In this document: one piece after another, positions 13,174-16,192 of the stretch
How positions within the stretch are numbered: position 1 is the stretch's first letter
How the letters are laid out: every line of letters begins with the position of its first letter
NCBI GenBank assembly: GCA_964448005.1
Contig: CAYUUW010000033.1
Coordinates: forward strand, 1 to 16,192
Length of the DNA stretch: 16,192 nucleotides
Direction: 5' to 3'
DNA from: CAYUUW01 sp964448005
GTDB taxonomy: Bacteria; Patescibacteriota; Gracilibacteria; UM-FILTER-43-11
Notes under the pieces: model-generated
The model's database searches: none
What the model was told of the DNA's origin: nothing
Seen by the model: only the letters and a program-made list of their open reading frames with translations
Program-made: the position numbers and the translations under genes

Positions 13174-13218
13174 TGCCCTATTCACCGAATGGGCTTTTCA
13201 CCTTTTACCAAGGGTAAA
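13174..13218 (+). pseudogene. remnant of a second rnhB 3' end
   Basis: One frame reads CPIHRMGFSPFTKGK, matching the C-terminus of RNase HII. The resident gene reads CALHRMSFSPFARAN, and the DNA is similar throughout. CPIHR is the more canonical form. No upstream RNase HII sequence remains, so this is a leftover of a duplicated or replaced rnhB. Confidence 0.6.
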
Positions 13219-13235
13219 TGCCACATCAGAATCCA

Positions 13236-13476
13236 TTACCCTAAAATCTTAAGCATTTCATCCACTACAGCTTCCGGGAGTTTTTTTTCCGACCTCGATT
13301 TTGTGCGAATTGATTTTCTTGCTATTGAATGGCCACGGGTTTCTGATCTGACGCTCTATCTCCTCCAGCCATTCTTGCGTCATAGGGTCATCGGATCGAT
13401 TGATAGCTCGCTCGTGTCGAATGCCTTTAGGCAGCTCGAGCCAAAACAAATGATAATTTAAATCGAGGGATCTCAA
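13236..13476 (-). pseudogene. truncated kinase-like gene with A8 frameshift
   Basis: The minus strand encodes LNYHLFWLELPKGIRHERAI..SDDPMTQEWLEEIERQI, resembling the C-terminal part of P-loop nucleoside or small-molecule kinases (the WLELP..IRxERAI..R block). The frame then reaches an A8 run (T8 near 13280 on the plus strand). Unshifted, it ends in an unlikely KKTPGSCSG. With one A removed it reads KKLPEAVVDEMLKILG and stops at TAA (13238-13236). The 5' part, including any Walker A, is missing. The kinase identity is tentative; the truncation is clear. Confidence 0.45.
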
Positions 13477-13490
13477 TGGACGAAAAGGAG

Positions 13491-13496
13491 TATAAT
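13491..13496 (+). promoter_or_regulatory. -10 box of the Gmad2 lipoprotein gene
   Basis: A perfect TATAAT within GGAGTATAATGAAATC, 55 bp before the ATG at 13552. It shares its flanks with the -10 box at 12544. No convincing -35 is visible. Confidence 0.5.
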
Positions 13497-13551
13497 GAAA
13501 TCGGCCTTTTGCGCGGCAGGAAAAATCCTTTTAGCCCCTAATCGCTGCATC

Positions 13552-13980
13552 ATGAAAAAACTCCTTCTTTCCTTGGCGGCCCTGGCCCTGATGGCCGGAT
13601 GCCAAAGGGCAGTGGCTCCGAATGAGCCAGCCGAGGATCCGCAGGCGCACATGGAAGAGGATCCAATGATCCGCTTGGATGAGCCAGCGGCCAATGCGCT
13701 GGCGCAAAGCCCCTTGGAGGTCCGGGGCGAGGCCCGAGGACCCTGGTTCTTCGAAGGCAGCTTTCCTATCGAGCTCCGCGACGCCAACGGAAAAACACTG
13801 GCGCAAGGCCCGGCGCAGGCCCAAGGCGAATGGATGACGGAGGAATTTGTGCCTTTTTCTGGCCAGCTCGCCTTCGGGCTGCCCGAAACGGCCACCGGCG
13901 AACTCTGGCTGATCAAGGAGAACCCCTCCGGCTTGCCGGAGAACGAGGACCATCGGGTGGTGCCAGTGAAGTTCAGATGA
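13552..13980 (+). CDS. lipoprotein with Gmad2 immunoglobulin-like domain
   Basis: A 142-residue exported lipoprotein. MKKLLLSLAALALMAGC gives a clean lipoprotein signal with Cys17 lipidated. Residues from about 45 onward match the Gmad2 domain, first described in spore-germination proteins but widespread: IRLDEPAANALAQSPLEVRGEARGPWFFEG, SFPIELRDANGKTLAQGPAQAQGEWMTEEFVPFSGQL. The domain is thought to be a binding module; no catalytic activity is expected. The upstream in-frame start at 13495 would put residues before the signal peptide and is rejected. It converges on pyrF with an 18-bp spacer holding a small hairpin (AGGCC/GGCCT, 13985-13999). Confidence 0.88.
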   Translation: MKKLLLSLAALALMAGCQRAVAPNEPAEDPQAHMEEDPMIRLDEPAANALAQSPLEVRGEARGPWFFEGSFPIELRDANGKTLAQGPAQAQGEWMTEEFVPFSGQLAFGLPETATGELWLIKENPSGLPENEDHRVVPVKFR

Positions 13981-13998
13981 AGGCAGGCCGGTGAGGCC

Positions 13999-14916
13999 TC
14001 AGAACATTCGGGCCAGTTCGCCCTTGATCCTCAGCGCCGCTTCGCGGGCCGCATCGGCATACGCCTCTGCCGGCTGGCCGCTCTGCTGGTAGGCCAGAAG
14101 GACCGGCTTGCAGACGCTGACAACCGCCCCTGTGCCGTTCTCGTAGAAGCATGCGCGAACCTTCTTCGCAGAGGAGCCCTGAGACCGATAGCCCGTTGCC
14201 AAAAAGATCTGGTTGGGAATCAGGTGGCGCAGCCGCCTGGCTTCTTCGGGATAGGCAACGCCCACCACGGCGCCAACGGAGGAAAAGCCGCTCTCGCCGA
14301 TCAAATCTCGGCCCCAGCCCTCCACCAGCATGGCCACATGCTCGTCCATCAAATGGTCCCCCAAAGGCTGGCTCTGAATTTCATCCGCGGAAGCATTGGC
14401 CGTGCGCACCACGACGAAAATGCCTGCGCCTTCGTCCTGGCAGACTTGGGCGAAAGGAAGAATGCCCTCCGAACCCAGGTAGGGCAGCACTGTCATGGCA
14501 TCGGCGCAGAAGCCGGGAAGCCTTTCTCCGAAAATTTCCACTTGGCCCAAATGCCCTTGGGCATAGGCCCTGGCAGCGCTGCCGCACTCGCTGAGCTTGG
14601 CGTCCGCAATCACCAAAAGCCCTTTTCCCCGAGCGTAGCGGAGCGTCTCTTGGTAGGCGCGCAGGCCTTCGGCTCCGTAAGCCTGGTAAAAGGCAAAGCG
14701 GAGCTTCACTGCAGGAACGAGATCGGCCACCGCATCAATGATGCCACAGTTGAAGCGAAGGATGGCTTCCGCCATGGCCTGAAAGCTCAAGCCATGCTCC
14801 TTCAGCGCCTTTTTGACGATAAAGTCCGGAAGATGCTCCGGCAAAGGGTCCAAGCCTAGCGCGGTGGGATTGTCCAGGGCGCTGATGCGGCGGACCAGCT
14901 TGTCTGCGAAATGCAT
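13999..14916 (-). CDS. pyrF: orotidine 5'-phosphate decarboxylase, type 2, divergent
   Basis: Belongs to the type 2 OMP decarboxylases, which make UMP from OMP in the last step of pyrimidine synthesis. Length is 305 residues, normal for the type. Conserved parts are ALGLDPLPEHLP (residues 19-30), VPAVKLRFAFYQAYG with K71, and LLVIADAKLSECGSAARAYA. The active-site motif is normally DAKRGDIGST; here D105 and K107 are kept but the second Asp is E110 and RG-DI is LS-EC. Near the C-terminus the usual PGYGAQGG reads TGYRSQGS, and the phosphate-binding Arg block (NSSRxI) reads VSVCKPV. These changes make activity uncertain. The ATG at 14916 follows the TPR gene stop by 11 bp, so it is the last gene of the minus-strand operon. 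Confidence 0.85.
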   Translation of the reverse strand: MHFADKLVRRISALDNPTALGLDPLPEHLPDFIVKKALKEHGLSFQAMAEAILRFNCGIIDAVADLVPAVKLRFAFYQAYGAEGLRAYQETLRYARGKGLLVIADAKLSECGSAARAYAQGHLGQVEIFGERLPGFCADAMTVLPYLGSEGILPFAQVCQDEGAGIFVVVRTANASADEIQSQPLGDHLMDEHVAMLVEGWGRDLIGESGFSSVGAVVGVAYPEEARRLRHLIPNQIFLATGYRSQGSSAKKVRACFYENGTGAVVSVCKPVLLAYQQSGQPAEAYADAAREAALRIKGELARMF

Positions 14917-14927
14917 TTCAAATCGGG

Positions 14928-15752
14928 TTAATCGGATAGGGCAGAGGCTTGGGAAAGCTTCATTTGCCTTTCGGCTTCGGCCATGCGAAGCTTGGCTTCC
15001 TGCAGGCCGGATTTGGCCGCCTCGTTATAGGGCTCCAGGGCCAGAATGCGCTCGTAGGCGAAAAGGGAATTCTCGAAATCCTCATCCTTCCCGCAAGCCT
15101 CCGCCAAGAGGAAAAGCGCCTCCACATCCCTGGGCTTGAGCTCGGCCACGCGACGGAAGCACTCGCCAGCCACCGAATAGCGCATGAGCAGATGGTAAAG
15201 CTTGCCGAGGGCCAGCAGGGCATCGGCATTCTTCTGATCCAGCTCCACGGCCCGAACATAGGCCTGGATAGCTTCCTTGTAGCGCTTTTTTTTCGCCAGG
15301 ACCCAGCCTAGCCGCTGGTAGGATTCCGGCCCCTCAGGGTTCAGCTCGATCAGTCGCCGATAAAGGGTTTCGGCTCGGCTGAACTCTTCGGTCTGCAGAT
15401 AGGCGTAGGCCAGCTTCATCGAGGCGTCCAGCTCATTCTCGGCCACTGCGATAGCCTGGATGAAGTGCCTTTTGGCCCGCTCCCATTCTTTTCGCGCCAA
15501 AGCCAGCTCGCCTTCGGCGAACTCCTGGTGGTAGCGCTTGACGTCAAAAGGCTTGGCGGAGCTTTCTTTGAAGAAGGCCTCCCTGAAGGAAAGCTTGATT
15601 TCGGCCTCCTGATCCTTGCGGTTTTCCTCGATCTGGCTCGCCACCTTTTCGCGGAAAGCCTCTTTCGCTTGGCGCGTGGAAGACCAATAGCGATAGGCCA
15701 GGATAGCCGCCATGGCCAGGAGCGCGGACAAAAAGAGGTAAAGCTGGTACAT
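14928..15752 (-). CDS. membrane-anchored TPR protein
   Basis: A 274-residue protein with one N-terminal membrane segment (YQLYLFLSALLAMAAILAYRYW). A charged helix of about 40 residues follows (RQAKEAFREKVASQIEENRKDQEAEIKL), then about five or six tetratricopeptide repeats from residue 75 to 250. Clear repeats are ESYQRLGWVLAKKKRYKEAIQAYVRAVELDQ, NADALLALGKLYHLLMRYSVAGECFRRV and ALFLLAEACGKDEDFENSLFAYERILALEP (shown as partial blocks). TPRs mediate protein contacts; the partner is unknown. ATG 15752 is chosen because it places the membrane segment at the N-terminus and lies 10 bp after the preceding stop. The longer frame from 15797 would overlap the upstream gene. Confidence 0.88.
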   Translation of the reverse strand: MYQLYLFLSALLAMAAILAYRYWSSTRQAKEAFREKVASQIEENRKDQEAEIKLSFREAFFKESSAKPFDVKRYHQEFAEGELALARKEWERAKRHFIQAIAVAENELDASMKLAYAYLQTEEFSRAETLYRRLIELNPEGPESYQRLGWVLAKKKRYKEAIQAYVRAVELDQKNADALLALGKLYHLLMRYSVAGECFRRVAELKPRDVEALFLLAEACGKDEDFENSLFAYERILALEPYNEAAKSGLQEAKLRMAEAERQMKLSQASALSD

Positions 15753-15762
15753 TGAGCCAGGA

Positions 15763-16191
15763 TTAAGCCGAGCGAATGGACTGAGGCCTTCCCCCAAGGA
15801 ACAGCTGCTCCAAAGCCAAGCGCTTGTTGATGTTTCCTGAAATAAGATAGCGTGTTCTCAGAAAAGATTCAAACAGCTCCGCCACTTCGGAGGAAGAAAA
15901 GGAGCGCTGAGAACCTGAAGCCGCCTGATGAAGGGTTTTGCGCAAATAAAGCCACCCCATCCGGAAAAACAGATCAAGCTGCCCAGAATCTTTCTCCAGG
16001 GCTTCAGCAAGCTCCATTTTCGCCAAGAGGCCGCTGGAGGAAAAAGCTTGCTCGATCCTCAGCTGCATCTGTTCGCAATCGGCCATTTTCTGAGGGTGGC
16101 CCAGAAGGTCCAGAGCCAAGCCAGGTCGGCCTTGGGCAAGGTCCAGCAGCCCCGGAGCAAGCGCCTGCGCAAAGCCCCCGGAAATTAGGGC
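15763..16191 (-). CDS. holB: DNA polymerase III delta' subunit, C-terminal part (truncated by window edge)
   Basis: The 5' end lies outside the window; the frame is open to 16191. The visible 142 residues start ALISGGFAQALAPGLLDLAQGRPGLALDLL, which matches the end of the AAA+ lid of clamp-loader subunits (AxxxxGxPGxAL..L). An all-helical domain follows, typical of the delta' / DnaX-family collar region. The absence of any ATPase motif is due to truncation. The clamp loader places the sliding clamp on primed DNA. It appears to be the first visible gene of an operon with the TPR gene and pyrF. RuvB or DnaX fragments are less likely alternatives, because the sequence ends in a short collar domain without a long tail. 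Confidence 0.6.
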   Translation of the reverse strand, partial: ALISGGFAQALAPGLLDLAQGRPGLALDLLGHPQKMADCEQMQLRIEQAFSSSGLLAKMELAEALEKDSGQLDLFFRMGWLYLRKTLHQAASGSQRSFSSSEVAELFESFLRTRYLISGNINKRLALEQLFLGGRPQSIRSA

Positions 16192-16192
16192 C

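Overview
The window is a chromosomal scaffold piece with one 10-N assembly gap at 1025-1034. It reads as a bacterial genome using the standard code: TGA ends rfbB, rnhB and the flippase gene. Most genes are rich in G and C, interrupted by distinctly AT-rich islands. Small lipoproteins with Patescibacteria-like domains (YSFEYP..W and Gmad2), few strong Shine-Dalgarno sites, many single-gene units and a minimal core gene set suggest a candidate-phyla (CPR / Patescibacteria, possibly Peregrinibacteria-like) genome. That placement is inference; no marker in the window proves it.

Layout. 1-560: an intact minus-strand tRNA-His(GTG), followed by two broken tRNA-His copies that carry hairpin insertions. 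560-2210: two minus-strand hypothetical genes with good promoters and hairpin leaders; the first runs through the assembly gap in an acidic low-complexity stretch. 2354-5184: rfbB (dTDP-glucose 4,6-dehydratase) and glmS (glucosamine-6-phosphate synthase), both sugar-nucleotide supply for the cell envelope. 5185-5903: a repeat-rich spacer and a REP-associated tyrosine transposase gene (RAYT) carrying a perfect 32-bp palindrome inside its own reading frame. 5904-7300: two unrecognised minus-strand genes. 7315-10030: an AT-rich HExxH metalloprotease gene, an acylphosphatase gene, and a second, secreted HExxH metalloprotease on the opposite strand. 10212-12488: a polysaccharide flippase (MOP superfamily) and RNase HII. 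12577-13980: two lipoprotein genes separated by a gene graveyard with a tRNA fragment, the 3' end of a second rnhB and a frameshifted kinase-like fragment. 13999-16191: a compact minus-strand operon of DNA polymerase III delta' (partial), a membrane-anchored TPR protein and a divergent PyrF.

Working together: rfbB, glmS and the flippase fit envelope polysaccharide synthesis and export. The most unusual signals are the hairpin-interrupted tRNA-His remnants, the RAYT with a self-contained palindrome, a pair of inverted AGCTT-rich repeats flanking the 8.4-kb glmS-to-flippase block, two zincins sharing an ExFAE motif, and a PyrF with altered active-site residues. I found no CRISPR array, no rRNA and no clear multi-gene defence system.
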